Assembly: GCA_963712565.1 (NCBI GenBank)
Contig: CAVQIP010000068.1
Location: forward strand, 76,892 to 140,891
Source: VAZQ01 sp963712565
Lineage (GTDB): Bacteria; Pseudomonadota; Alphaproteobacteria; Rhizobiales; Xanthobacteraceae
Length of the DNA: 64,000 bases
Reading direction: 5' to 3'
Numbering within the stretch: the stretch's first letter is position 1; each line of letters opens with the position of its first letter. The position numbers and the translations under genes are program-made. Below, in pieces: positions 1 to 8,520 of this stretch. The notes under the pieces were generated by a model. The model had not been told where the DNA came from, did no database searches, and worked only from the letters and a program-made list of their open reading frames with translations.

Positions 1-228
1 GAGACCAGACAAATCGAGGCCCGACAGCTTCTTGCCGGTGAAATCGGCGGGCTGCGCGGGGGTTGCTGCGGCGATCGCGGCCTCCACATCGGCCCGCGTC
101 ATCTCCGCCGAGGTCATCTCGGGCGATGTCAGATCGATGTGCCGCATCATGTCTTGCGCGGCCGCGGGCATCGCACATACGAGGCCGAACAGCCCGAATG
201 CGGCGGTCCAGATCGATGGGCGCATCAT
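1..228 (-). CDS. Pentapeptide-repeat exported protein (5' part only)
   Basis: Seventy-six N-terminal codons run off the left edge of the window. Residues 1-24 form a signal peptide ending in AAAQ. About 45 residues later the sequence reads KKLSGLDLSGL, the start of an A(D/N)LxX-type pentapeptide-repeat coil. Tandem ATGs at 228 and 225 are both possible starts. A pentapeptide-repeat protein is a known neighbour of PQQ alcohol dehydrogenases, for example in the ped region of Pseudomonas putida, so it fits the XoxF module to its right. It lies downstream of the HAD gene on the same strand. The role of this periplasmic protein is not established. Confidence 0.7.
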   Translation of the reverse strand, partial: MMRPSIWTAAFGLFGLVCAMPAAAQDMMRHIDLTSPEMTSAEMTRADVEAAIAAATPAQPADFTGKKLSGLDLSGL

Positions 229-397
229 CGTCCAGGCCTCCCTCGATGTCCCAAGGTCGAACCGCGTGGCGAGGCAATCGTCGGCCGTCCCGGTGTCGCC
301 CAGCGTAGCGACGGGTCGTGATGTCTTCGATCACATTCGCGCGACCATTGCCGCGCAGGCGCCGCGGCATCGGCAAACCATCCGCGCGAGCCGCGCC

Positions 398-1075
398 TCA
401 CGCCGGAAGGCGGTGCCGGCCGACCAATCGCTCGACTGCCGCCGGCAGTTCCGTCATCGAGCGGACGATCGCGTCGGCTCCGGCCGCGGCGAGCCGCTGG
501 GCCAAATCGTCGCTTGCATGGCTCGCGCCCGCGAATCCGATCACGGCCATGTCGGCCGCCCGCGCGGCTTCGACGCCGAGGACGGAATCCTCGATGACGA
601 TGCAGCTCGAGGGAGGCTCGCCGAGAGACCGCGCTGCCAACAGAAAGAGATCCGGCGCTGGCTTGCCGTTCGCGACCTGCGCCGCGCTGAAGACATCGCT
701 GCCGAACAAAGGCGCAAGGCCGGTCACCTCGAGCGAGAGCATGAGGCGGTCGGGCCGCGAGGACGACGCCACGCAACGTCGATACGGCAGGGCGGCGATC
801 GCCTCCTTCACGCCCGCCACGGCCTTCAGCTCACGGCGCAAGCGCGCCAGCAGCGCGATCGCCGCCTGCTCGCCCATGGCTTGCGGGACCGGACGGGACA
901 ACAGGTCTTCCGCCCGCGTCAGCACGTCGTTCACGCTGCATCCGGCAAAGGCGCGCACGGCCTCTTCCGTCGTCATCGCATGGCCGAGCGTGGTCATGAG
1001 CTCCGCCAGCGCGGAACAGGCCAGGGGCTCGGAATCGACCAGCACGCCGTCGCAGTCGAAAATGAGGATCGTCAT
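398..1075 (-). CDS. HAD-superfamily hydrolase (subfamily IA phosphatase)
   Basis: A 225-aa cytoplasmic phosphatase. Motif I is FDCDGVLVDSEP, with Asp7 as nucleophile and Asp9 as acid/base. Ser104 lies in the SSS motif II region, Lys138 in GKPAPD, and Asp163 in IEDSVLG. The helical cap at about residues 15-85 is of the phosphoglycolate phosphatase/beta-phosphoglucomutase type. The start at 1075 puts motif I right at the N-terminus, as the family requires; a longer open frame upstream is not used. Its substrate cannot be read from sequence. It precedes the pentapeptide-repeat gene by 169 nt on the same strand and diverges from the small exported protein at 1215. Confidence 0.85.
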   Translation of the reverse strand: MTILIFDCDGVLVDSEPLACSALAELMTTLGHAMTTEEAVRAFAGCSVNDVLTRAEDLLSRPVPQAMGEQAAIALLARLRRELKAVAGVKEAIAALPYRRCVASSSRPDRLMLSLEVTGLAPLFGSDVFSAAQVANGKPAPDLFLLAARSLGEPPSSCIVIEDSVLGVEAARAADMAVIGFAGASHASDDLAQRLAAAGADAIVRSMTELPAAVERLVGRHRLPA

Positions 1076-1214
1076 TGCGCATCGATCATGCCGGGCCAAG
1101 TCTGCAACATCCCGCTCGCGGTGCCAAAGCAAATGCGAAGCCCTGCGGCGGCGCCGTGTCTGGCATCGGGCGAGAGCAGGGCGTAAATTGCGGGAGGATT
1201 TCCGGCTGACGGCG

Positions 1215-1571
1215 ATGACATTCATCGGAAGCATACGGTGCCTGGGCTTGACGCTCGTGGCGGCGGCGATGACGGCGCCGCTCGGCGCGGCCGAGCTCAA
1301 CGATTACCCGACGGCGGCGCGCGCCGACTACGTCTTCGCCTGCATGAAGACCAACGGTGACACACGGCAGGCGTTGGAGCAGTGTTCCTGCTCCATCGAT
1401 ATCATCGCATCGATCCTGCCTTACGATCGCTACGTGGCGGCGGAAGCGGTCTTGAGCCTGTCGCAGGTGCCCGGCCGGTTCGGCACGATGTTCCGCTCGC
1501 CCGAGCAGGCGCGAGCGGCGACCAACGATCTCAGGCGCGCGCAGGCCGAGGCCGAGGTCCGCTGTTTTTGA
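1215..1571 (+). CDS. Small exported Cys-containing protein of the quinoprotein cluster
   Basis: A 118-aa protein with a signal peptide ending near residue 26 (APLGAAEL), so it is probably periplasmic. The mature part has an early Cys (FACMK), a CSCS motif near residue 58 and a C-terminal Cys (VRCF), an arrangement compatible with disulfides or metal binding. I do not recognise a characterised family. It converges on the SoxYZ-like gene, with 17 nt between their stops, and sits inside the PQQ gene set, so an accessory role in periplasmic methanol oxidation is inferred from location only. Confidence 0.7.
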   Translation: MTFIGSIRCLGLTLVAAAMTAPLGAAELNDYPTAARADYVFACMKTNGDTRQALEQCSCSIDIIASILPYDRYVAAEAVLSLSQVPGRFGTMFRSPEQARAATNDLRRAQAEAEVRCF

Positions 1572-1588
1572 GGCGTGCGTCGGGGCCG

Positions 1589-2410
1589 CTACATCGCGGA
1601 TGCATCGAGCGGCCACTCCCCCTTGAACACGCGGTTTTGCGTGTCGACCGCTTCGACGCGAAACGCTTTCGCGTCGTTGGGCACGTAGCTGAACCGGATA
1701 TTGGGATCTTCGGAGATCGCGATGCTGCCGTCCATCGAGAGCAGCAGCTCATCGCCCTGCCAGACCTTCACGTGCTCGATGAAATGCGCCGGAATGTAGA
1801 GCCGCGAAATCTGATCCATCTGCAGCCCGGAATTATTCGGGTGACGGATCATGATCTGGGCTTCGCGCGTGCCGCCCATGCGCGCCTCGGCCGGTCGGGT
1901 GAATTGCCGAAACCGCATTTGGCCGAGGCTGACCTTGGCCTCGTCTGCGTTCTTGACCGCAGGGGCCGAACAGCCGCCCGAGGCCTTCACATAGGTCTTC
2001 ACCACGTAGAGCTTGCCGTCGCTGAGTTCGGCGACGGCATGCACGTTGGTGTAGGAATTGACGCGCACCCGGGTCGAGATCGCGGAAACGACCACGCTCG
2101 GCCCGATGTTGAAGGTAGCGGCGAGCGGAGCGGGATTTTCGTCGATCACGATGGTGAACGCCTTGACGCGCCGGGTGTCGCCGGGCGACAGCGTGGCGCG
2201 TACGGTTACCGGCACGATCGCGGCATCCTCGGCGCGCGCCGGCATCTCGATCGCGATCAGATCCGTGCCGTCCGCGAGCGGCCGACCGTTGAACAGCTCC
2301 TTCGCCAGATCCGGCCAAGGATCCGGCGGGGCCGCGGCGTGGGCAAGCGAGCCGCACGTGACAAAGCCGAGCGCGGCAACGCACGCAACCCGAAGCATCG
2401 TCCTGTTCAT
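1589..2410 (-). CDS. Quinoprotein dehydrogenase-associated SoxYZ-like carrier
   Basis: A 273-aa exported protein with a signal peptide ending LAHAAA. The first half resembles SoxY, ending in GGCSAPA with Cys147 as the likely carrier thiol. The second half resembles SoxZ (IMIRHPNNSG, then the immunoglobulin-like fold). This single-chain SoxYZ fusion is a recognised family restricted to PQQ-dehydrogenase loci, but what it carries is unknown. ATG at 2410 is preceded by GAGGAG; the frame extends upstream to 2473 but lacks such a site there. It follows the metallo-hydrolase gene by 53 nt on the same strand and is probably co-transcribed with it. Confidence 0.85.
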   Translation of the reverse strand: MNRTMLRVACVAALGFVTCGSLAHAAAPPDPWPDLAKELFNGRPLADGTDLIAIEMPARAEDAAIVPVTVRATLSPGDTRRVKAFTIVIDENPAPLAATFNIGPSVVVSAISTRVRVNSYTNVHAVAELSDGKLYVVKTYVKASGGCSAPAVKNADEAKVSLGQMRFRQFTRPAEARMGGTREAQIMIRHPNNSGLQMDQISRLYIPAHFIEHVKVWQGDELLLSMDGSIAISEDPNIRFSYVPNDAKAFRVEAVDTQNRVFKGEWPLDASAM

Positions 2411-2463
2411 CGTCCAGCTCCTCGAGCACGGCGGAATTCGAGCCGCGCGTGTGAAATCCGGCC

Positions 2464-3447
2464 TCATTCCCATTCGAGTTCGGCGAACGCGGCCGTGGCG
2501 TTGCGCGCATTATACTCCTCGAACAGCCGCCAGCGATCCTTTTCCGCCTGTCCGGCACTCTCGGCGGCGGTGGCGAGCGGGGCACCGCGCGCGATCAGCC
2601 CGCGAACGTCGCTGGTCAGACGTTCCAAGTAGCGCCGCTGGTCTTGCAGCGCGCCGGGCCAGTCATCGATCACCGGCCCATGCCCTGAAATCACCCGTTT
2701 GGCCGCAATGCGGGCGAGCTCGTTCATGACCGTCAGCCACCCCAGAGCGCTTCCGTCGAGCACCGGCACGTGCTCCCTCACCACCAGGTCGCCGGCGAAC
2801 AATGTGCCGGAGGCCTCGTCCAGCACGGTGAGGTCGTTGTCGGTGTGGGCGGCCCGCCAGGCGTGCACGCGCAGGACACGTCCTCCCAAGTCCAGCTTGA
2901 CCTCGTCCGCGACCACTTGCGTCGGGGCGATGATCTTGACCTCCGTCATGAGCTCGTCGCCCAGCAATCGGCGGTAGCTGTCGAGGTAGAACGCTCCGCG
3001 CGCGGCGAGCGCCCGCGGCAGATTCCGGTGCCCGACGAACACCGCGCCTTCGTTCTCGAACGCCGCGTTGCCGAAGATGTGGTCGGGATGCACGTGGGTG
3101 TTGATGACATAGCGGATCGGCTTTTGCGTGTATCTCCGGATCGCGGCGAGCAGCTTGCGCCCCTCTCGCACGCTGCCGCCGGTGTCGATCACGGCGACGG
3201 CGTCGTTGCCGATGACAAATCCCAGATTGGCGATGGCGCCCGCGTTGTCCGGCGTCATGAGCGCGACGGCGCCGGTATGAACGAAAACCCCGCTCGCCAC
3301 CTCGGACACGGCGAGGGGCTCCGGAAGCTGCCGCGAGTGGGCAGGCGGCGGCTGTTGCGAGTGGGCAGCGACATGCATCGCGCCCGCGGCGAGCAGCAAA
3401 GCCGCGGCAAAGGTCGTGACCGGCTGAGCTATGCCCATTGTTTCCAT
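2464..3447 (-). CDS. Quinoprotein relay system zinc metallo-hydrolase
   Basis: A 327-aa metallo-beta-lactamase-fold protein with a hydrophobic N-terminal leader at about residues 10-30. The metal site is complete: THVHPDH (His118, His120, Asp122, His123), His201 in AAHTDND, Asp220 in FAGD and His256 in SGHGP. It is a SoxH-like hydrolase of the type found next to PQQ dehydrogenases and SoxYZ-like carriers. Its periplasmic substrate is unknown, possibly the carrier's cargo. ATG 3447 is chosen because it starts the leader and has GGAGG upstream; the frame is open to 3531. It diverges from xoxF. Confidence 0.85.
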   Translation of the reverse strand: METMGIAQPVTTFAAALLLAAGAMHVAAHSQQPPPAHSRQLPEPLAVSEVASGVFVHTGAVALMTPDNAGAIANLGFVIGNDAVAVIDTGGSVREGRKLLAAIRRYTQKPIRYVINTHVHPDHIFGNAAFENEGAVFVGHRNLPRALAARGAFYLDSYRRLLGDELMTEVKIIAPTQVVADEVKLDLGGRVLRVHAWRAAHTDNDLTVLDEASGTLFAGDLVVREHVPVLDGSALGWLTVMNELARIAAKRVISGHGPVIDDWPGALQDQRRYLERLTSDVRGLIARGAPLATAAESAGQAEKDRWRLFEEYNARNATAAFAELEWE

Positions 3448-3829
3448 TGCTCGCGGCACCCTCCGAGCCGGATACCATACGACCGACAAGCGCGGATTAT
3501 GGCGTGGCGGTTGAGATCTTTCGACAAGCATGACGGCCGCATGGAGCCGCGCGGCGTTCCCGGTCAGTGGGCGCCAATGTTTTCTGTTGCGGTCGGTCCA
3601 GCGCGAGCATAGACTTTCGCCACGGTTTCCGGCTTCAAGGGCGTCGGGGCCACGGGAATCCTGACGTTTCTTCGTAAGCTAGGCGGGGCATGAGCGCGTG
3701 TGCCCCTTGTGCCTCGCAACGCTGTGACACGCTGCCGGAAGCTCTTCCCATTTAAACGGGTGCCGACCCGCGGCACTGGGCGTGTTCGCGTGTCGGTCAA
3801 CCCTCGACAATGTCGCAGGGAGGACTCTG
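3448..3829. promoter_or_regulatory. Divergent intergenic region upstream of xoxF
   Basis: A 382-nt non-coding gap between the metallo-hydrolase (leftward) and xoxF (rightward), so it must contain both promoters. A strong ribosome-binding site, GGGAGGACTCTG, immediately precedes the xoxF ATG. I could not assign -35/-10 boxes or a lanthanide-switch operator with confidence. The frames inside are non-coding shadows. Confidence 0.5.
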
Positions 3830-5629
3830 ATGCGCAATTTCCTGCTCACAACCTGCTTGGGCGCCGTTGCAGCTCTCGCTGCCGGCGCTGCTCACGCGAA
3901 TGACGAACTGATCAGAATGTCGCAGAACCCGAAGGATTGGGTGATGCCGACAGGAAATTACGCCAACCAGCGCTACTCCGCGCTCAAGCAGATCACCGCC
4001 GACAATGTCGGCAAGCTGCAGGTGGCGTGGACGTTTTCGACCGGCGTTCTGCGCGGCCATGAAGGCGGGCCGCTGATCATCGGCGACGTCATGTACGTGC
4101 ACGGGCCGTTCCCGAATCCGGTATACGCCCTCGACCTGAAGAACGACGCGAAGATCCTCTGGAAATACGAGCCCAAGCAGGATCCGAACGTCATCCCGGT
4201 GATGTGCTGCGATACGGTCAATCGCGGGCTTTCGTATGCCGACGGCAAGATCTTCCTGCATCAGGCCGACACCACGCTAGTCGCGCTCGATGCCAAGGAC
4301 GGCAAGGTCGTCTGGCAGATGAAGAACGGCGACCCGGCGAAAGGCGAGACCGGCACGTCGGCCCCCATGGTGATCAAGGACAAGGTGCTGGTCGGCATTT
4401 CCGGCGGCGAGTTCGGCGTGCAGTGCCACGTCACCGCCTACGACCTGAAGTCCGGCCGGCGGGTATGGCGGGCGTTCTCGGGCGGCACGGACGATCAGAT
4501 CCTGGTCGACCCGGCGAAGACGACCGAGCTCGGCAAGCCGGTCGGCAAGGACTCGAGCACCAAGACCTGGCAAGGCGATCAGTGGAAGATCGGCGGTGGC
4601 TGCACCTGGGGCTGGATCTCCTACGATCCCCAGCTGAACCTGTTCTATTACGGTTCGGGCAACCCCTCGACCTGGAACCCGAGCCAGCGGCCGGGTGACA
4701 ACAAGTGGTCGATGACGATCTTCGCGCGCAACCCCGACACCGGGATGGCCAAGTGGGTCTATCAGATGACGCCCCACGACGAGTGGGACTACGACGGCGT
4801 CAACGAGATGATCCTCACCGATCAGCAGATCGGCGGCCAGGCGCGCAAATTGCTGACGCACTTCGACCGTAACGGCTTGGGTTACACCCTCGACCGCGAC
4901 ACCGGCGAATTGCTCGTGGCCGAGAAGTACGATCCGGCGGTCAACTGGACCAGCGGCGTCGACATGAACAAGTCGTCGCCGACCTACGGCCGGCCGAAGG
5001 TCCTGCCGCAGTATTCGACCGAGAAGCAGGACGTCAACGTGAAGAACATCTGTCCGGCGGCGCTCGGCACCAAGGACGAGCAGCCGGCGGCCTATTCGCC
5101 GGACACGCAACTGTTCTACGTGCCGACCAACCACGTCTGCATGGACTACGAGCCGTTCCGCGTGAGCTACACGGCGGGCCAGCCCTATGTCGGGGCGACG
5201 CTGTCGATGTATCCGCCGCAAGGCGAAAGCCATATGGGCAACTTCATCGCCTGGGACGGCAAGACCGGCAAGATCGTCTGGTCGGTCAAGGAGCAGTTCT
5301 CGGTGTGGTCGGGTGCTCTCGCGACGGCCGGCGGCGTGGTGTTCTACGGCACGCTCGAAGGCTATCTCAAGGCGGTCGACGCCAAGACCGGCAAGGAGCT
5401 CTACAAGTTCAAGACTCCGTCCGGCATCATCGGCAACGTCACCACCTATGAGCACGGCGGCAAGCAGTACATCGCGATCCTCTCGGGCGTCGGCGGCTGG
5501 GCCGGTATCGGTTTGGCGGCGGGTCTGACGGATCCGACCGCCGGCCTGGGCGCGGTCGGCGGCTACGCTGCCCTGCGCAACTACACGTCGCTCGGCGGCC
5601 AGCTGACGGTGTTTGCGCTGCCGAACTGA
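3830..5629 (+). CDS. xoxF: Lanthanide-dependent methanol dehydrogenase XoxF (PQQ quinoprotein)
   Basis: A 599-aa periplasmic PQQ beta-propeller with a signal peptide at residues 1-23 (AAHAND). Methanol oxidation passes electrons to cytochrome c. Visible active-site features are the vicinal disulfide Cys126-Cys127, metal ligands Glu194 (GGEFGV) and Asn278 (GSGNPSTW), and catalytic Asp320 followed by Asp322 in DEWDYDGVN. The second Asp distinguishes lanthanide XoxF from calcium MxaF, which has Ala there. Tryptophan-docking-type repeats follow to the C-terminus. Length is normal for XoxF. The start is set by a strong RBS and signal peptide. Genes for the cytochrome, XoxJ and a rhodanese-like protein follow on the same strand. 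No mxa genes are present in the window. Confidence 0.96.
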   Translation: MRNFLLTTCLGAVAALAAGAAHANDELIRMSQNPKDWVMPTGNYANQRYSALKQITADNVGKLQVAWTFSTGVLRGHEGGPLIIGDVMYVHGPFPNPVYALDLKNDAKILWKYEPKQDPNVIPVMCCDTVNRGLSYADGKIFLHQADTTLVALDAKDGKVVWQMKNGDPAKGETGTSAPMVIKDKVLVGISGGEFGVQCHVTAYDLKSGRRVWRAFSGGTDDQILVDPAKTTELGKPVGKDSSTKTWQGDQWKIGGGCTWGWISYDPQLNLFYYGSGNPSTWNPSQRPGDNKWSMTIFARNPDTGMAKWVYQMTPHDEWDYDGVNEMILTDQQIGGQARKLLTHFDRNGLGYTLDRDTGELLVAEKYDPAVNWTSGVDMNKSSPTYGRPKVLPQYSTEKQDVNVKNICPAALGTKDEQPAAYSPDTQLFYVPTNHVCMDYEPFRVSYTAGQPYVGATLSMYPPQGESHMGNFIAWDGKTGKIVWSVKEQFSVWSGALATAGGVVFYGTLEGYLKAVDAKTGKELYKFKTPSGIIGNVTTYEHGGKQYIAILSGVGGWAGIGLAAGLTDPTAGLGAVGGYAALRNYTSLGGQLTVFALPN

Positions 5630-5663
5630 TCCGCTCGGTCGCAAACCAAGCCGAAGGGGTTCT

Positions 5664-5691
5664 CCCGGCGCGCCGCGCACGGCGCGCCGGG
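5664..5691. terminator. Strong hairpin between xoxF and its cytochrome gene
   Basis: A perfect 12-bp GC stem (CCCGGCGCGCCG and its complement) closes a CGCA loop and is followed by GTTGTTTGTC. The T-tract is weak, so it may be a partial terminator or an RNA-stabilising structure that sets the dehydrogenase:cytochrome ratio. It lies 34 nt after the xoxF stop and 46 nt before the next start. Confidence 0.7.
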
Positions 5692-5737
5692 TTGTTTGTC
5701 CCAATTCGGCTGTGACGCCCGGCCAGTACAAAGGGAC

Positions 5738-6271
5738 ATGCTCGTGAGACAACTTATCGCGGCCATCGTGCTAGCGGGGTGCCCGTTCGTACTCGGCATA
5801 GCCGTCGCGTTCGGCGACGGCTCCGGCGATCCGACGGCGGTCAAGAGCGAGGACGGAAAGTACTACGACAAGGAAGGCAATCCGACCTACAAGGTGCAGA
5901 GCGACGGCACCGTGGATTGGTTCACCTATTCAGGCTACCGCCGCTACCACTCCGACTGTCACGTGTGCCACGGTCCCGACGGCGAGGGCTCGACTTATGC
6001 CCCGGCGCTGAGCAACTCGTTGAAAACGATAACCTTCCCCGACTTCTCCAACGTCGTGGTCAACGGGCGCAAGAACGTGAATACGGCGCAAGAGAGCGTC
6101 ATGCCGGGATTCGGCACTAATCCAAACGTCATGTGTTATCTCGATGACATTTTCATCTATCTGCGTGCCCGCGCCAATGACGCCATTCCCCGCGGACGAC
6201 CGCAAAAGCATGAAGACAAGGCGGAATCGGTCAGCAAGGCGGAGAACAGCTGCCTCGGCCAGCGCAGCTGA
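5738..6271 (+). CDS. xoxG: XoxF-associated cytochrome c (c-550/PedF type)
   Basis: A 177-aa periplasmic monohaem cytochrome and the probable electron acceptor of XoxF. There is a signal peptide at about residues 1-25. The haem site CHVCH spans Cys74, Cys77 and His78, and the candidate distal Met is Met122 (VMPGFG) or Met132. The tail after residue 145 is charged and low in complexity, with a second Cys near the end. ATG 5738 has AAAGGGAC just before it. It follows xoxF across the hairpin and precedes xoxJ by 67 nt. It resembles the c-550 paired with PQQ ethanol dehydrogenases as well as XoxG, so the symbol rests on position. Confidence 0.88.
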   Translation: MLVRQLIAAIVLAGCPFVLGIAVAFGDGSGDPTAVKSEDGKYYDKEGNPTYKVQSDGTVDWFTYSGYRRYHSDCHVCHGPDGEGSTYAPALSNSLKTITFPDFSNVVVNGRKNVNTAQESVMPGFGTNPNVMCYLDDIFIYLRARANDAIPRGRPQKHEDKAESVSKAENSCLGQRS

Positions 6272-6338
6272 GCGCCGCGGCCGGCGGCCTGCCCGGCGTC
6301 GTCGCTCGGCCCGGGCGGCTGGGAAGAGGTCGGTGGCC

Positions 6339-7223
6339 ATGATCAATTACGTGTTGGGCGGATGGCCGGCGCGACTCGGCGCGTGTGCGGTGTGCGCGGC
6401 GATGGCGGTGTGGCCCGCGAAACTGTTTGCGCAGGCCCTGGAACGGCCGCACTCGTCGCTCGAACTCGTTGATCCCAAGGTGCTCAGAGTCTGCGCCGAC
6501 CCGCACAACCTGCCGTTCTCGACCGACAAGGGCGAAGGCTTCGAGAACAAGCTGGCCGAGCTGTTTGCCGACAAGCTCGGCAAGGGCTTGGCCTATGCCT
6601 GGTATCCGCAGGCCACCGGTTTCGTGCGCAACACGCTCGCCGCGCACAAATGCGACGTCATGATGGGCGCTCCGCAGGGCGACGACCTGGTCCAGGTCAC
6701 GAACCCGTATTACCGCACGGCTTATGCGCTCGTGTTCAAGCGCGGGAACGGCCTCGACGGCGTCGAAACGCTGGAGGACGCGCGCCTCAAGGGCAAACAC
6801 ATCGGCGTGGTGGCGGGGACGCCGCCCGGCAACAACATGGCGGCCAACGGCCTCATGGCCAATGCCAAACCCTATCCGCTGGTGATCGACACGCGCGTCG
6901 ATTCCTCGGCCGCCGCCATGATGCGTGACGTCGAAGCGGGGACCATCGACGCGGGCGTCCTGTGGGGGCCGATGGCCGGGTACTACGCCCTGCACGCGAG
7001 TTCCCCGATCTCGGTCGTGCCGCTGGTCAAGGAGACGAGCGGTCCGCGCCTCGCCTATCGCATCGCCATGGGCGTGCGGTTCTCGGATCAAGACTGGAAG
7101 CGCTTGCTCAACCGCATGATTCAAGAGAACCAGCCCGCCATCAACAAGCTGTTGTTGAGCTTCGGCGTGCCGCTGCTCGATGACAATGATCGGCCCATCG
7201 GCGAGGATTCGATTGCAAAGTAG
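6339..7223 (+). CDS. xoxJ: XoxJ-like periplasmic binding protein
   Basis: A 294-aa protein with an N-terminal signal segment (to about residue 31) followed by a family-3 solute-binding fold: RVCADPHNLPFS, then KHIGVVAGTPPGN and a DAGVLWGP hinge. It belongs to the quinoprotein dehydrogenase-associated binding-protein family, whose member XoxJ is thought to bind and activate the dehydrogenase rather than serve an importer. No permease follows it directly. ATG 6339 has GGGAAGAGG upstream. The next gene starts 3 nt after its stop, implying co-translation. Confidence 0.88.
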   Translation: MINYVLGGWPARLGACAVCAAMAVWPAKLFAQALERPHSSLELVDPKVLRVCADPHNLPFSTDKGEGFENKLAELFADKLGKGLAYAWYPQATGFVRNTLAAHKCDVMMGAPQGDDLVQVTNPYYRTAYALVFKRGNGLDGVETLEDARLKGKHIGVVAGTPPGNNMAANGLMANAKPYPLVIDTRVDSSAAAMMRDVEAGTIDAGVLWGPMAGYYALHASSPISVVPLVKETSGPRLAYRIAMGVRFSDQDWKRLLNRMIQENQPAINKLLLSFGVPLLDDNDRPIGEDSIAK

Positions 7224-7226
7224 CGC

Positions 7227-7793
7227 ATGCGCGTGAGGACGGCCGGCGTCATTTTGTGCGGGGCGTTGGCGCTCGCCGGCGTGGCCGCGCGTGGCGAAGG
7301 TGAAACAGCGGTCGAACCGGAGCAGTATCGCACCGAGGATTATCGCGCCCCCACACCCGCGACCTTGCGGGGCGCGCGCGTGGTCACCACCGCCGAGGCG
7401 CAGGCGCTGTGGCGAGCCGGAACCGCGCTCTTCGTCGACGTGATGCCGCAGGTCGCGCGCCCGGCTGGCCTTCCGGCGGGAACGCTTTGGCGGGGGAAAC
7501 CCCGGCACAACATTCCCGGCAGCATCTGGCTCCCCGACACCGGTTACGGCGAGCTCGCGGCGGGCACCGAGGGCTACTTCAGTGCCGGCTTGGAGCGGGT
7601 CACCGGCGGCGACCGCGGCAGGCTCGTCGTGATCTACTGCCAACGCGATTGCTGGATGTCATGGAACGCGGCCAAACGCGCTGTTGCCTTGGGCTATGCC
7701 GCCGTCGCCTGGTACCCCGACGGCACCGACGGCTGGGAAGACGCCGGACTGCCACTGAGCGAGGCTGCTCCCGCGCCGCGCGGCGGTGACTAG
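7227..7793 (+). CDS. PQQ-dependent catabolism-associated Cys-Trp motif protein (rhodanese-like)
   Basis: A 188-aa exported protein with a signal peptide to about residue 22. It has a rhodanese-like fold in which YCQRDCWMSWNAAKRA supplies the defining CxxxCW signature near residues 138-143. The family is confined to PQQ alcohol-dehydrogenase loci; a sulfur-transfer or redox role for the two cysteines is inferred and not demonstrated. It is the last gene of the xoxF transcription unit and converges on the leftward unknown gene ending at 7894. Confidence 0.85.
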   Translation: MRVRTAGVILCGALALAGVAARGEGETAVEPEQYRTEDYRAPTPATLRGARVVTTAEAQALWRAGTALFVDVMPQVARPAGLPAGTLWRGKPRHNIPGSIWLPDTGYGELAAGTEGYFSAGLERVTGGDRGRLVVIYCQRDCWMSWNAAKRAVALGYAAVAWYPDGTDGWEDAGLPLSEAAPAPRGGD

Positions 7794-7893
7794 CGTAGGT
7801 CTTGTTTTGCTTGGATCATTCTCTTCGGCGTCATGCCCGCCCGGCCATGACTGCCGAACGCGTGGCTCAATGCGAGCCGAGAATGCACAGGCT

Positions 7894-8520
7894 TCACTCG
7901 AGCGATTGCTGGATCGCCCGGGCGAGCGCAAACAGCCGCTGTTCGATGAGGACCGGAACCTCGCAGACATAGCCGATGGTCTTCTGCCGTTCCTCGAAAA
8001 TACGCGTCTCCCACTCGGCGCGGCTGGCCAGTTCGTCGGCCCTGTTCTGGTCGTGCCCGGGACTGTCCTGAAGCTCCCTCAGCTCGCGAATCGTGGCGCG
8101 GACCTGGTCGGCGAATTCCTTCTGCTTGCGGGAAAACCGCTCGATCCCGTTCATCACCTCGCTGCGTTCACGATTGAGCGTATCGAACAGCCCGGCAAAC
8201 AGGAGCTTCGCCTTCTGCTGCCGCTCGGCCGGGCTACCGGTGACGGTATCCGCGATCGTCTTCTCGGCGGCGTCGAGCGGGGTGCGGCGGGCGGCGAGTT
8301 GCGCGACGAGGTCGCGGATCGCCGGGTCGTTATGCCAAGCGGTCTCGGCGTCGTCGATGGCAGGACCCGCCCACACCGCCGCGATCGAGATTTCCGGGAC
8401 CTTGATCTGATTGCACGGCCAATCGGGATGACGCGGATCGGCGGCGCGCGCGGCGCCCTGCAACGCCAAGCCCACGGCGAGGGCCGCGGCGATCCGGCGA
8501 GGTCTGGGGCAACGTTTCAT
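7894..8520 (-). CDS. Uncharacterised exported protein, last gene of the Ped-type ABC operon
   Basis: A 208-aa protein with a signal peptide ending AARAADP. The mature N-terminus contains a single conserved-looking Cys (DWPCNQIKVPEIS), and the rest is strongly helical and charged (about residues 75-205), possibly coiled-coil. No enzymatic motif is recognised. Its ATG overlaps the permease stop by 4 nt (ATGA), so it is translationally coupled to the transporter and is probably a periplasmic accessory of it. The function is unknown. Confidence 0.78.
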   Translation of the reverse strand: MKRCPRPRRIAAALAVGLALQGAARAADPRHPDWPCNQIKVPEISIAAVWAGPAIDDAETAWHNDPAIRDLVAQLAARRTPLDAAEKTIADTVTGSPAERQQKAKLLFAGLFDTLNRERSEVMNGIERFSRKQKEFADQVRATIRELRELQDSPGHDQNRADELASRAEWETRIFEERQKTIGYVCEVPVLIEQRLFALARAIQQSLE

